59,892 nt of DNA from Russula earlei (lineage: Eukaryota; Basidiomycota; Agaricomycetes; Russulales; Russulaceae), in the NCBI GenBank assembly GCA_025769875.1, contig JAGFNK010000328.1, positions 1 through 59,892 on the forward strand. The letters run 5' to 3'. Each line of letters begins with the position of its first letter. Position 1 is the first letter of the stretch. A program made the position numbers and the translations under genes. The notes under the pieces were generated by a model, which was not told where the DNA came from, searched no databases, and worked only from the letters and a program-made list of their open reading frames with translations. Below are positions 30,193 to 40,939 of the stretch, piece after piece.

Positions 30193-30683
30193 TGTCACAA
30201 GAACCGGCTCTTCGGACCGGACCAGCAACCGGACAAGCCTACCCGGACAGACCTCACGATTCCCGCGCGTTTCTTGACTCACTCAGCCTCGCATGTACCC
30301 GCACCTTCCAGCGTGTCTTAGTCTCGATTGCCTCACCGTTACCTTGTGTCTACTATTTGATATAGGATACATTGTCTATATAAACCTGTCTGTAGAAGAG
30401 AACAGCTCTAAGCTTGTTCTCTTGTGAATATCACTGGATTCTAACTTCGGGACTGTAGGCTTGCAGGGAATCAAGCAATCAACTCAGAAACCTCTTCCAC
30501 CCTCTAAGTCTTCGAACGCGAAGACATATCTTTTGTACTTCCTCTCCGCGGTACACATTAGCCCTTGCTGTGCTGTCACCGAGACCCCCCGAATCTCGCG
30601 AGAACTTGTCGTCTTGCTCGACTCAGTGCGCACGTCTCACACATGAAATGATTTGTCAGTGACACCGCCCCCAGTCGGTGACA
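30193..30683 (+). repeat. Solo LTR6, TSD GGCAA
   Basis: 491 bp, TGTCACAAGAACC to GTCGGTGACA, with TATATAAAC near 30376-30384. Flanked by GGCAA at 30188-30192 and 30684-30688. It interrupts element C just after the chromodomain. Confidence 0.92.
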
Positions 30684-31287
30684 GGCAAAGTTCTTCAATA
30701 GGGGATGAAGGCCTACTTGAATTAGTGTCGCTTTCCATGCAAGTTTTTATAGTCCCAATGGCAGTAGGATTTCTCTTGTGAAAATCTTTCATGAGGTCTG
30801 GGGCATGTAGATTGGAGGCTGGCTCCCAAGAGTCATGAGCAGAGGAGTACCCTTCCAACAAATGTAATACTGCAGCTGTTTCTTCTTCCCTACACTCCTT
30901 GACCCAAAACATTTTTGAGTTCCCATGCTTTTTCATCATTTACAACATCTGGTGGCAGTTATTTGTAATTTGCACCATACTCTTCCATTCCCTGATATGG
31001 TTGTAGGAGGTTAGCATGGAACACATCATGAACCTTCCACCTGTCCAGTAATTGCAGTTTGTATGTCACCAGGCTAATTACTTCCTTGATCATGAATGGT
31101 CCTAGTCTTTTTGTGGCTAGCTTGGCCATTGGTTGGAATGTTTTGATGTTCTTTCCTTCTAACCATACTTTATCTCCCTCTTTATAAGGCTTAAATCCTA
31201 TCTCCTTCAATAGTCTATGCCCTAACAGGATAGCCTTCTGGGTGCTAGGATTCTTGTGTCTCCTCATTCTCATCTGCTTACCTATGC
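30684..31287 (-). pseudogene. pol: Integrase C-terminus and chromodomain of element C
   Basis: - strand. The GPF/Y-type region is at 30959-31287 (D-K-V-W-L-E-G-K-N, K-R-L-G-P-F-M-I, V-H-D-V-F-H-A-N-L-L). The chromodomain tail is at 30740-30930 (D-S-W-E-P-A-S-N-L, M-K-D-F-H-K-R-N-P), with a frame break between them near 30950. The core Y-L-V-K-W-K-G-Y stretch is poorly preserved (L-L-E-G-Y near 30850). Confidence 0.8.
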
Positions 31288-31292
31288 TTGGG

Positions 31293-31788
31293 TGACTCAT
31301 TTCTGTTTACTCATATGCACTTATTCATCTGGCTTAGTGATTGCTTATTGATCCGCTTACTGATTGATCAGTAATGGCTTACTCACTACTTACTGGTTGA
31401 TGACAGATACTAGAAAAGAATGACTCACACGTGAGTCATTCGTGACATTCTCAAATTGCGCTTTACGTATTTGAATACTACTGGTTCTCAGCTATGTGCA
31501 CCCCAAGTGTCATATGAATCGGATCAGTAGTTGTTGAGATATCGTATAAATAGTCGGTAGTACCAAGAAGTCGAGCCTTACGCTCAACTTACTCTCTCAA
31601 ACAAGAAACAACTATCTTGTCAAAGCTCTATACAGTCTATTGAAGAACTCTAAGTGAAAGAGGCCCCTCTCTTCTCTTAACATCTATTCTTCCTAAGATA
31701 ATATCAAAGGAATCAAAGTCTAGTGCTTGAACTATATCAAGCAACTCTTTCACTAAGAGTCAGAGATAAGATTGATCTGATCTTAACA
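31293..31788 (+). repeat. Solo LTR3 (+) inside integrase, TSD TTGGG/CTGGG
   Basis: About 496 bp, TGACTCATTTC to GATCTTAACA, opposite in orientation to element C. Flanks 31288-31292 TTGGG and 31789-31793 CTGGG differ at one base. The integrase reading continues on the far side. Confidence 0.82.
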
Positions 31789-32708
31789 CTGGGCATCCCA
31801 TCTTGCCTTTTGCAATGATTCCTTTCTATTTTCTAAGTTTGGGAAATTCCCTACTTCTGTCAGTTGATAGGTCTTTGGTAGAAATCCCATCCATAATTCA
31901 TATGGTGTTTGCTGTGTAGCACTAGAGGTATGTGAGTTCATGATGTACTGAGCCATTGATAACAAATCCACCCAATCATCTTGTTGGAAATTGCAATAAA
32001 TTCATAGTATGGTTTCCACTGTTTGATTGGTTCTTTCTGATTGTCCATCAGTTTGAGGGTGATATGCCATGCTCATATTTTTTTGTATTTTGAGCTGTCA
32101 ACAAATTTCTTGGGCAAGCTTTGACATAAAGTGGGTGCCTCTATCTGAAATAATCTTATCTAGTAAGCCTATGAATGGAAAGACTCTTTCTCAGTAGATT
32201 TCAGCCAGGTCTTCTGTTCCCATGGTTTCTTTAAAGGGGAGGAGTATGACTGCTTTTGTACAATCATGGTCAGTTATAGTGAGTATAGAGTCATATCCTG
32301 TTGAAAGGGGCAACTTGGTGATGAAATCCATAGCTATAGTTTGAAAGGGGGTTGCTTCTGCCTTGAGTGTTATTGGATATATTGGTGGTTCATTACATCT
32401 TGTGATAGTTTTGTTTGACTGACATGTTGCACATCCTTTGACATAATTTTGAATCACTTGTCTTTGGTTAGGCCACCAATAATCTCTTCTTATTGCAGTA
32501 TAGATTCTATGCATCCCGGGATGTCCTGCTGTTGGTCCATTGTGGTATTCTCATAAGATTGCTTGATATGCCTCCATGCCTCCTGTTACCACTAAGGCTG
32601 TGTCCTTCCTCCATTGTCCATTGACTGTCTTTAGCTCATAGTTGTCTTTCCATTGTTTCAGTAGTCTTATTCCTTCTTCCTTTCTTTGGTCAAGCTTGAC
32701 CCTTTCTT
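31789..32708 (-). pseudogene. pol: Integrase of element C
   Basis: - strand. The zinc-binding half and first catalytic aspartate are at 32191-32514 (R-D-Y-W-W-P-N, C-A-T-C-Q-S-N-K, T-I-A-M-D-F-I-T-K-L-P). The later part at 31789-31971 includes Q-Y-I-M-N-S-H-T-S-S-A-T-Q-Q-T-P-Y-E-L-W-M-G. Stops and frameshifts occur around 32000-32190, where the S-D-R aspartate region is decayed. LTR1 at 32714 cuts the linker to RNase H. Confidence 0.85.
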
Positions 32709-32713
32709 CCATA

Positions 32714-33551
32714 TGTTGTGAACCAGGGCCAAATCCTGGCCATGCACTGTCCTATTTTACTCAAGAAAGTTCCATTCCCTTTGTATCCTCTATCCACCTC
32801 TGTTTCCAATGACTACTCCATTCTGCAAGCATACATCACAAGGAATCCTCATTCCCCAACCCCTGTGGCTTGCTAGAGCACCCTCTTTCCTATCTGGGTA
32901 ACCCACCATGTGCTAGCCACATGGCCAGTCAGCCACTTGGTACCGAAACACTGGAAGGACTCCTAGACCTCCTAGAATGATCTGGATGATGTCATAAAGT
33001 GCCACTGACATCATGGCTGACTGAGCAACTCCACTATGACATCATATGCTCACCAACCACTCCCACAAGTGATATCATTATGATGTCATTGCTCCACAGT
33101 CTCCCTAATCATCCTGAGTCACTCTTAGGTCTGACACAACAAGTTTATGCCCTTAGAATCTGATTGGAGCAATCCAAAGAGTCTGAGATATCTTCTGTAG
33201 TTTGTACTCAGACTTGTAACTAGTATATAAGCCCCAATGTAACATAGCAGTCATCAGACTGTCCATTTGTGATACTCTTATCCTCCTGGGTACTCCCCTG
33301 TGACTTCTCAGTTTAAAGACTCCCCTCACTCCCAAGGTACTCTTCTATGACCACCTTGTCTAAAGCCCTCTTGCCACACTGGCCTCCAACCTTTGCCTTT
33401 GCCTCTTGCAACATGTACCAGTCCCCATCTGGTACCTCCTTGTCATTTGGCTCATCCTCTTGTTCAATGCCATCTATGCCATGTACCATCTGTTCCGACC
33501 CTTGCCCACCTGCTCCTGAGTCCTTAGTGATCAGCAGTACATGTCTTGACA
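32714..33551 (+). repeat. Solo LTR1 (+), TSD CCATA
   Basis: 838 bp, TGTTGTGAACC to ATGTCTTGACA. Flanked by CCATA at 32709-32713 and 33552-33556. Inserted between RNase H and integrase of element C. Confidence 0.94.
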
Positions 33552-33556
33552 CCATA

Positions 33557-34766
33557 GCAGTAATTTCTAGAACTTGAACAAATAACTCATCTGGCAGAGC
33601 AGTGACTTCTTCCTTTTCTGGAACATCAGACTTATAGTCTGGTCTTCAGAATAGTCCATCTGCTCTATTCCTTTTTCCTGGTTTGTGTCACAGCTCCAGA
33701 TTATATTGTGCTACTATAGGAAGGTACCTTGGTACCTGGTCCCTTAGTTTTTGAGGTTCCCAATAATACATCAGGTTCTTGTGATCAGTGTAAATCACCA
33801 CTTTGTGGGGTGATCCAAGTAGAAGATGCCTCCAGTTCTTTAGAGCCATGACCAGTACCAAGAATTCTCTATCCCATACTGCATAATTCCACTCTGCCAA
33901 ATTCAAGGTTCATGAGTAGCATCCCACCTCCCTTCTTATTTGGTCTTTGTCATATTGATAGAGAATGGCTCCTAGGGCATAAGATGAAGCATCAACATCC
34001 AAGAAGAATTGTTTCTTAAAATCTGGTTGCCAGAGTATTGGATTGCTAGTAACTGCCTTGATTAATTTAGAGCTTCTTGACATTTGTCCATCCATTAAAA
34101 GGGGACCCTTTTTTGAGTAGCCACATTATAGGCAGAGCTATGGTTGAGAAATTTGGTATGAATGGTCAGTGATATCCTATCATTCCCAAGGCCACCTATA
34201 TATCTGTCTTATCTTTACATTCTCTTGGCCATTCACTCAACCCTTTGATTTTTGAAGGGTCTACACATATTCTTCCTTCTTTGGCTATCCATCCCAAGAT
34301 TTCTTTCTCAAATGCGCACTTTGATACCTTTAGGAAGTACAAGTTTTGCTCCATCAAGTCTAAAACTTCATGCACAATTTGTCAGTGTATGGCATGAGTT
34401 TCTTTCGGTGTCATTATGATCCAGTCATTGAAATAATTGGCAACATTTTCTGGGTATTTCTGGAGTAGTGGTCAAAAGTCTCTTCTCATAGAATGTGAGA
34501 AGTATGCTGGGCCATTTCTTTACCCAAATTGCATTACTTTCAGGATATAAGTCCCCATGGGTGTTTTGAAGGCCACCTTTGACTGATCTTCTTCTGCAAT
34601 CCTCATATTGTTGTACCCTTTGACTATGTCAAATTTTGAGAAAAGGCCATTATTTTGGACTCATTCCATAATTCTTTGAATACTTTCCTGTTGAACCAGA
34701 ACCTGAATGGATCAAAGAAGGTGAAGACCTTCATACAAGGTTCAAGATCTGATTATAGATGTTATG
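33557..34766 (-). pseudogene. pol: Reverse transcriptase palm/thumb and RNase H of element C
   Basis: - strand. RNase H blocks are F-L-D-V-D-A-S-S-Y-A-L-G-A-I-L near 34000, E-F-L-V-L-V-M-A-L near 33850 and Y-T-D-H-K-N-L near 33790. RT blocks further right are K-F-D-I-V-K-G-Y-N-N near 34630 and T-P-M-G-T-Y near 34565; in place of the usual Y-x-D-D there is a decayed Y-F-N-D-W near 34430. Many stops. The N-terminal RT is separated by the insertion beginning near 34767. Confidence 0.85.
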
Positions 34767-35690
34767 TGTTAGACAGAACTTTAGCATATGTGCTTATGGC
34801 AATAGGGTTACACATACTACACTATCTATCACAAGATTGTTACCAAGTGGTTTGGGGTCCGGAAGATGCCGGAACACCTGAACTATGGACTGCACTGTTT
34901 GCATCATGCATGCGTCAGATCTTGACCATTTATGTCCGTTGATATCGCATTCAGAACACGTTGATCGTATCATTCTGAAGATGTACTAACAAAGCAATGA
35001 ATAGCATTGCTTCTGTTCCAGATGTTCCTGTACTGCCACGTACGTCGCTTCCTTGATTAGGAAAGTACTTATGACACCAAGATTGCTACTAGGGAAGCAC
35101 TTAATGCTTCCAGCACCGAGATCGTTTACATAGAAGCAACCTCACTTCTATGAGCTGCCTTTTGCTTCTATAGCACCAACCAGTACTACAGTAGCACGAA
35201 CCTTATCCCTGTAGGGCTATATAAAGCCCCCAGTCTGTAGCAGTTGAGCCCTAAGCTCAACTTAGTTTGCCAATCCCAAACAGTTGACTCCTACCCCATC
35301 TGAAGAGCCCCTCTCATCTTGTTGCCATACTCCAGAAGAAGGATCTAATACTCCTTCCCCTCCACAAGTATTGCTTGCTTGACTCAAGCATATCTGCATT
35401 GGTAGGACACATTCATAGATGCAACCATTGATCTTATTTAAAGCACTTTGGAGCCTTAACAAAGATGCAGCCTTATGCTGCATCTAAAATGTTTCCACAT
35501 TATGTGTCACTGTGTGCGCAATATAGTGGACACCTGTAGTCACCTCTTTTGGACTTAGGAACAGCCCTGGGTCATAGAGGTATAAATACCAAACATGTAG
35601 ACGAGTATACACATCACTCTACACCCCAATATCACTTGAGCATTAGCACAACCTCTAAGGTGGGTTGCTTGGCCTGTTAGCTGCACTCTA
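34767..35690 (+). repeat. LTR-like insertion splitting RT, itself carrying a solo LTR4
   Basis: Outside the LTR4 (34838-35461), the flanks 34767-34837 and 35462-35690 form one older sequence. Its right half contains GTGGACACCTGTAGTCACCTC and GGTCATAGAGG, resembling the end region of LTR2. It sits between two consecutive parts of the element C RT. Ends and target duplication could not be fixed. Confidence 0.55.
34838..35461 (+). repeat. Solo LTR4, TSD AAGAT
   Basis: 624 bp, TGTTACCAAGTGG to GAGCCTTAACA, with TATATAAAG near 35218. Flanked by AAGAT at 34833-34837 and 35462-35466. A second LTR4 is at 37254. Confidence 0.94.
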
Positions 35691-36455
35691 TGCTGCGAAC
35701 ATTTCCAAAGTATTGTTATCAGGTATTGTCCATTGATTTAACTTCCTGTAGTCAATGATCAACCTTTTCTCTTTACTGTCCTTTTTACCAATAAAGAATA
35801 CAGGTGACATGTAATTGGATGCTCCTGGTTTGATGTATCCTTTATCTAATTCTTCTTTGAGGTATTTCCTCAAATATTCCTTTTCTTCTTGAGATAAAGG
35901 ATAGATCTTGCAATCTAATAATCTAGGAGCATCAGGGAACAAGTTTATCTTCATATCTTCTTCTCTGCTATGGGGAAAACATGTAGAGGCTTCTTTGGAA
36001 AAGACTTTCACATGGTATGATATTCTTCAGGTAAATCTTGTTCCATTAGTTTTTGAGTTTTCAAATTTTGATCCCTAGCCCATTCTTGAGCCAAGCTAGT
36101 CTTGTGAATGTATATGGCTCAATCCTTTCTTGGCTTCCCACGTTTCCTAACTGCTTTTAGTTGCAGAGATTTGATATAAAGATCAAGGTACTTGAGTCAT
36201 GCACTTTCTAGGCGCAAAGAACCTTCTTTAAGTTCTCCTTTTTTCCAGTCCATAGTTGGTTCAAATTCCCAAAGAAAGGGGTATCCTAGTATAACTTGGT
36301 CTCCTCCCAAAGATGTGATATAGAACTTTTGTAACTTGTTCCATTTGTTATAATGGATCCTGAGCAAACAGAAGTGTTTTAGTTCCCCTTTCTTGTTCTC
36401 AGTTCCATCCACATTCCAAACCATCATTGGTTCTTGAAGGGCTTGTCTTCCTATT
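35691..36455 (-). pseudogene. pol: Protease C-terminal half and RT N-terminal part of element C
   Basis: - strand. 36197-36455 carries V-W-N-V-D-G-T-E-N and G-G-D-Q-V-I-L-G-Y-P-F-L, the second block of a Gypsy aspartic protease. The D-S-G half is absent, because an LTR3 begins at 36456. 35700-36011 holds the RT entry: K-I-Y-P-L-S-Q-E-E, E-E-L-D-K-G-Y-I-K-P and D-Y-R-K-L-N-Q-W-T-I-P-D-N. Frame breaks lie between 36011 and 36197. Confidence 0.85.
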
Positions 36456-36964
36456 TGTTAAGATTTGCTCAATCTTAATACTAACTCTAGTGAAAGAGTT
36501 GCTTGATATAGTTCAAGCACTAAACTTTGAATCCTTTATGAGAAGGGCCTCTTTCATGTAGAGTAGTGACTTGGTTTGAGAGAATGAGAATCGAATGTGA
36601 TTCAGAAAGTAAGTTGAGTGTAAGGCTAGACTCTCAATACACCAGAGTATTTATACCATATCTCTATAATGGCTGATCCGATTCATATGAAACTTGGGGA
36701 GCACATAGCTGAGACCGCTACTATCCTGAAACAAAGACTGCAATTTGAAAGTACCAGAAATGACTCACACATGAGTCATTCTTTTCTAGTATCTGTCATC
36801 AGTCCAGTAAGCAATCACTAAGCACTAGTCATCCTATCAGTCAGCGATCACAAAGTATCAGTCAGCAAATCAGCAAGCAATCAGTAAGCAAAAAACAGTA
36901 AGCATGAAAGAGTAAGCAACCATAGGTAAGCAGGTAAACATGAATGTGAGTTGAAATCCTAACA
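36456..36964 (-). repeat. LTR3 (-) at the right edge of element C
   Basis: 509 bp, same orientation as the 3' LTR of element C. It abuts half a protease gene, so either a 5' LTR was fused by deletion of gag and protease N-terminus, or a solo LTR was inserted. Flanks CTATT and CCATG do not match, which favours deletion or rearrangement. Confidence 0.75.
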
Positions 36965-37253
36965 CCATGACCCTTTATGAACGTCTTAGCACACCCCCTC
37001 TTTGCACTGACACACCTCCAGTCAGGAGGCTGCCCAGGGACTCTGACAGACTCCCACAGATCATGTCTCCTTCAGCAGCAGCTGAGGAGTTGGAGGTGAT
37101 GGTCGCCTCAATGTTGGCTGCCTATGAGGCAGCAGAAGAAAGCCATTACACCTTTACCACATCACCTCCCCCCCTTGATGATGATGGCATTGACCCCACC
37201 ACTTGATTTTAGAATCATTGGTGTGTGGGACCACCAATCTAAAAGAGGGGTAA
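36965..37253 (+). pseudogene. 3' terminal coding remnant of LTR4 element D with purine tract
   Basis: A short frame 36967-37206 ends in an acidic tail (P-L-D-D-D-G-I-D-P-T-T). A purine tract AAAAGAGGGG at 37241-37250 then lies just before the LTR4 start at 37254. This is the end of a + strand LTR element whose body was replaced by LTR3 and element C. The peptide has no recognised domain. Confidence 0.55.
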
Positions 37254-37873
37254 TGTTACCAAGTGGTTTGGGGTCTGGAAGATGCCGGAACACCTGAACT
37301 ATGGACTGCACCATTTGCATCATGCGTGTGTCAGATCTTGATCATTTATGTTCGTTGATATCGCATTCAGAACGCATTGATTGTACCTTTCTGAAGATGT
37401 ATTGAAAAAACAATGAGTAGCATTGCTTCTGTTCCAGATGTTCCTGTACTGCCACATACGTCGCTTCCTTGATTAGGAAAGTACTTATGACACCGAGATT
37501 GCTACTAGGGAAGCACTTAATGCTTCCACACCGAGATCATTTACATAGAAGCAACCTCGCTTCTATGAGCCACTTCTTGCTTCTGTAGCACCAACCAGTA
37601 CTACAGTAGCATGAACCTTATATCTGTAGGGCTATATAAAGCCCCCAGTCTGTAGCAGCTGAGCCCTAAGCTCAACTTAGTTTGCCAATCCCAAACAGTT
37701 GACTCCTACCCCATCTGCAGAGCCCCTCTCATCTTTTTGTCATACTCTTGAAGGACATAACACCCCTTCCCCTCCATGAGTATTGCTTGCTTGACTCAAG
37801 CATATCTGCATTGGTAGGATGCATTTATAGATGTGACCATTGATCTTATTTAAGGCACTTTGGAGCCTTAATG
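37254..37873 (+). repeat. LTR4, 3' LTR of element D
   Basis: Colinear with the solo LTR4 at 34838-35461, including TATATAAAG near 37632. The last bases are GCCTTAATGG instead of CCTTAACA, so the terminus is mutated or slightly truncated. Confidence 0.85.
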
Positions 37874-37989
37874 GTACTTGCTTCATGATCTATAGGTCGA
37901 TCACTCTTACCAGAGTACTTGCACCACTGTGGGCTCGAGGTGAATGACACAAGTGAAGGGGGCTCAGGAGTGACACTACATGAACTGAG
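37874..37989 (+). other. Unassigned segment
   Basis: No motif recognised. Confidence 0.3.
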
Positions 37990-39000
37990 TGGATATGCAT
38001 CTCTTTGACTGTGGTCTGCTCTTCACACCTTCAAACCTCCCAAAAAGATGTTCTGTTCCATTCCTTGCTCCCCACTGAAGGCCCAAACTGCAATGAGATT
38101 CCTTACCCATTTCCTTATCAAGCCTTCAAATACATGCAATCTTCAGGATTTCCACCTTCTTCTCCATGGGTCCAATCTGCTTCTGCTGGCCTCTGAGGTC
38201 ATCAAAATGCACCAATTGTTTAACATCCTACCACTCACATGACTGCACTTTGCAGGATTCAGTCTCAGTTCTGTGGATTATCTTCCTTCCTCCATCATCT
38301 TATGAAGCAGAGCATGCAGCTCTCACACAATTAATTTACTTGATATTTCATCTGAATATTCCTTTGCTCCCGAAATCACAATGGGGATTCTCAAGCACTC
38401 ACCTATCAAGTCCCTGTTCCTTTGCATAGTATCTTTGAAACCCTCCCACTGGACCACTTTACTTGGTGAGCTTAACATGACATTTCTCAAGAAACTTGTT
38501 CTTAAAGGGGATATCCCAGGACCAGTGCTCATTTCTTTTCTAACCAAGCATAAGGGCCTTAAGAGCATCTGTATCCAATGCAATGTGCCATTGGATCCAC
38601 ATTTGACCTAGCTGTCAGACTTTCCTACCCAATCTTTTGACCCTTTGTGCTCCATTGAGGATTTGCTGTGACATTGGAGAGTGACTGGGTAACTTGTCAA
38701 GCCTTTACAACCTAGAAGTGGAAATGAGCCAATTTCAACTGCATGATCCTACCTTTCTTTGTCTCTTGCAAATTGTGAGCCATTTCCAGAACCTTGACCA
38801 TCTTGGGCTTCAAATTTTTCCAACTTTGCCATCTGCCTCACTGCATACAAGCCTGAGCCACTATGATAGTGATGGTTACCCAACTCATGAGCCAAGACAG
38901 ATCTGCACTCTGAGTTGGTTCTTGAACCAGGCTTGCTTATCACATAGAGATATGGTATGACCTTACCACATTTTCATCTTCCATGTCTTACCCATATAAC
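37990..39000 (+). pseudogene. Possible decayed leucine-rich-repeat/F-box-like gene
   Basis: Several + strand frames give leucine-rich peptides with LRR-like spacing, for example L-G-E-L-N-M-T-F-L-K-K-L-V-L-K-G and H-K-G-L-K-S-I-C-I near 38460-38575. L-Y-N-L-E-V-E-M-S-Q-F and F-Q-N-L-D-H-L-G-L-Q-I-F follow near 38700-38820. Such proteins are common in basidiomycetes. Stops and frame changes show that it is not intact. No F-box motif is visible, so the call is tentative. Confidence 0.3.
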
Positions 39001-39276
39001 AGGACATCATGTGTGCCTATGTAAGATCCTTTCCAATGGTAGAAAGGGTTTATTGGGAAGATGCAGGTGGTAAGTTGGGGATGGATGTCCTTGATGCACT
39101 ATATAGGGCAGCAAAGCCCACGCTTCATACTGTGATTGCCAAATTTGGTGGTCTCTCTTGAATGAATATGTGCACACATGTGTGATGATGACTTGGCAGG
39201 TCATTCATGTCAATGTCAATACTTTCCTTGGTTTATTCTGTGTGTGAGAATTTGCATGAAAGCACATATGTGCATA

Positions 39277-39894
39277 TACTATCACCTATGGGGAACTTGC
39301 CATTCCACTACCATCTCACCAGTCACAAATGTCACGAAAGTAACGGACATGTAACACATGCCAAATTAAAGTCTGCCTGGGATGAATGTATTTATTGGGA
39401 ACTAGGGAAAACAGTTGTAATGGAGTAGCATTATTGAGTGAAATCCAGGACTTGCTATGTATGGAACGCGGTGCTCACATCATGGGCCAGTGCTGCACAA
39501 GTAAAAGTAAAAGATCAATATATATCATTGTTATAGCTGCCTGTAGCCACTGCTCATACGTATGGTCTTGTGCTGGCCAATTGGACCACCTGTAACATGG
39601 CATTAAGAGGATGGTGACCAGACTCCTCCGAGTCAGCGTATTATACAGTGATCACCCAGCTGGAATCAAACTCCACACTCCGCCATGACAGAAGGCGTGA
39701 TGCAGGTGTGACCCCCAGCCAAAATACTACTCGAAAACCACTCAATGGACCTCCATTTTTCTTTGCTAGAATGACATTAATGGCACTCAATAGTATAACT
39801 ACAAAGTTTTAAATGGGGTTGTTTGAGCAGATACAGGGGAAAATGAAATCGGCGAGATGGTAGTGGAATGGCGAGTTCCCCATAGGTGATAGTA
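39277..39894. repeat. 44-bp inverted repeat pair, 530 nt apart
   Basis: 39277-39320 and 39851-39894 are reverse complements with two mismatches, both CpG versus CpA/TpG type. They may be internal to terminal repeats of a short DNA transposon; ends were not resolved. Confidence 0.75.
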
Positions 39895-40279
39895 TCTGTC
39901 ATTGGGGAGATTGATCCCATTGGCTGATTATCACCATGTAATGAGTAGACTGTTCTTAATTTTAAATTTGGTGTCATATTTGTGGATGCACTTTATGTCT
40001 CAATTTATTCAATACAAATCCATGTATCAACATACACCATTGTGTTAAGTTTATCCAAGTCTGCTAAGGCTAAATTGATCAGATGAATCAAGTATATATA
40101 ATCCCACTGGTGATTCAGGCAACTCATGTTGCATCTTAGGTTACATAACTTGGGAACTGAGCTGCCCTCTCTTAAGCATTCAACTAAGTTCTAATGGTTT
40201 GGGTTGACATATTTACAATAATGTGATGCATGAGGAGAGGGCAACAAATCAATCAATTGTTTTAAAATAATTTGTAATC

Positions 40280-40372
40280 TGAGCTGAGTCAATTCAGTGG
40301 TCAATATATTTCACCTTTATTGACCACTGAGTTGAGTTTTAGTGGATTGGACTTATCCATTCCTGTCTGTTG
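40280..40372. repeat. Degenerate relative of the palindrome/MITE arm
   Basis: CCACTGAGTTGA and ACTTATCC-TTCCTG blocks match the outer end of the 197-bp arm at 20800-20846 in the same order. This shows the palindrome belongs to a repeat family. Confidence 0.6.
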
Positions 40373-40439
40373 TTTGTGTGATTGAAGCACTGTCTTGTGG
40401 ACACAATCTCCCTTTTTGGTAATTGTCACATGATCCATC

Positions 40440-40939
40440 CAACTGCGATTTTTCAAAAGCTGACCGCTATCACACCACGTGATGTCGGCACGGTTTGCTG
40501 AGCCCCTACGTACTCGAACGATCGTGTTCGTATCACCCGGCAGAATTTAACAGATGGCACCTTAGCTGCAAATTTGAAATGTTAGGGCCAAGGTGCCCAC
40601 CTTCCTTCCCAACAGTCAGTCCCGGGATTGTGAGAAATTGGGTTATCGCCCCGAATTTGGCCTTATTTAGCCTGTCAAGAACGCTTTTGGCCAGAACCCT
40701 CCTATTTTTCTTTATCACACTAGCAACGCAACTGGCAACCTGGCGACGCATTACTACTCTTCTTCTTCCCCCCTTTCTACCTGACACACCTGTGCAACGC
40801 CGGGCGTCGCAACGCGTGTCCTCCAAATATCTATCGGCGACCATAGACGACATTCATTCCTGTGCATATTTAGGGCTATTTCGAGTTCTCTCTCTCACCT
40901 TCACTGCAGCAACTGCTGGCTTTCTTTCCGAAGTCCGTC
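40440..40939 (+). promoter_or_regulatory. Upstream region of the host gene
   Basis: About 500 nt of more GC-balanced sequence before the ATG at 40940. It includes pyrimidine-rich runs (CTTCTTCTTCCCCCC near 40757, TCTCTCTCACC near 40888), typical of fungal promoters. No clear TATA box near the start. Confidence 0.4.

Larger units (their letters stand above)
28228..36455 (-). mobile_element. Ty3/Gypsy chromovirus element C internal region, heavily interrupted
   Basis: On the - strand, from right to left: half a protease, RT, RNase H, integrase, chromodomain, a 3' ORF and a purine tract against the 3' LTR3. Insertions are LTR6 (30193-30683), LTR3 (31293-31788), LTR1 (32714-33551), and an LTR-like block near 34767-35690 that itself contains LTR4. 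Gag and the protease N-terminal half are missing at the right edge, where an LTR3 begins. Many stops and frameshifts are present. Confidence 0.85.
39001..40439. other. Gene-poor AT-rich stretch with inverted repeats
   Basis: No coding region is supported. It contains the 44-bp inverted repeat pair 39277-39320 / 39851-39894 and, at 40280-40372, a degenerate relative of the palindrome arm of 20447-20846 with its own small inverted repeat (CAATTCAGTGGTCAA / TTGACCACTGAGTTG). Confidence 0.5.

Noticed and set aside
36456..36964. Calling this LTR3 the genuine 5' LTR of an intact element C
   Set aside because: It abuts the second half of a protease gene with no gag or primer-binding region between, so the element is not intact at this end.
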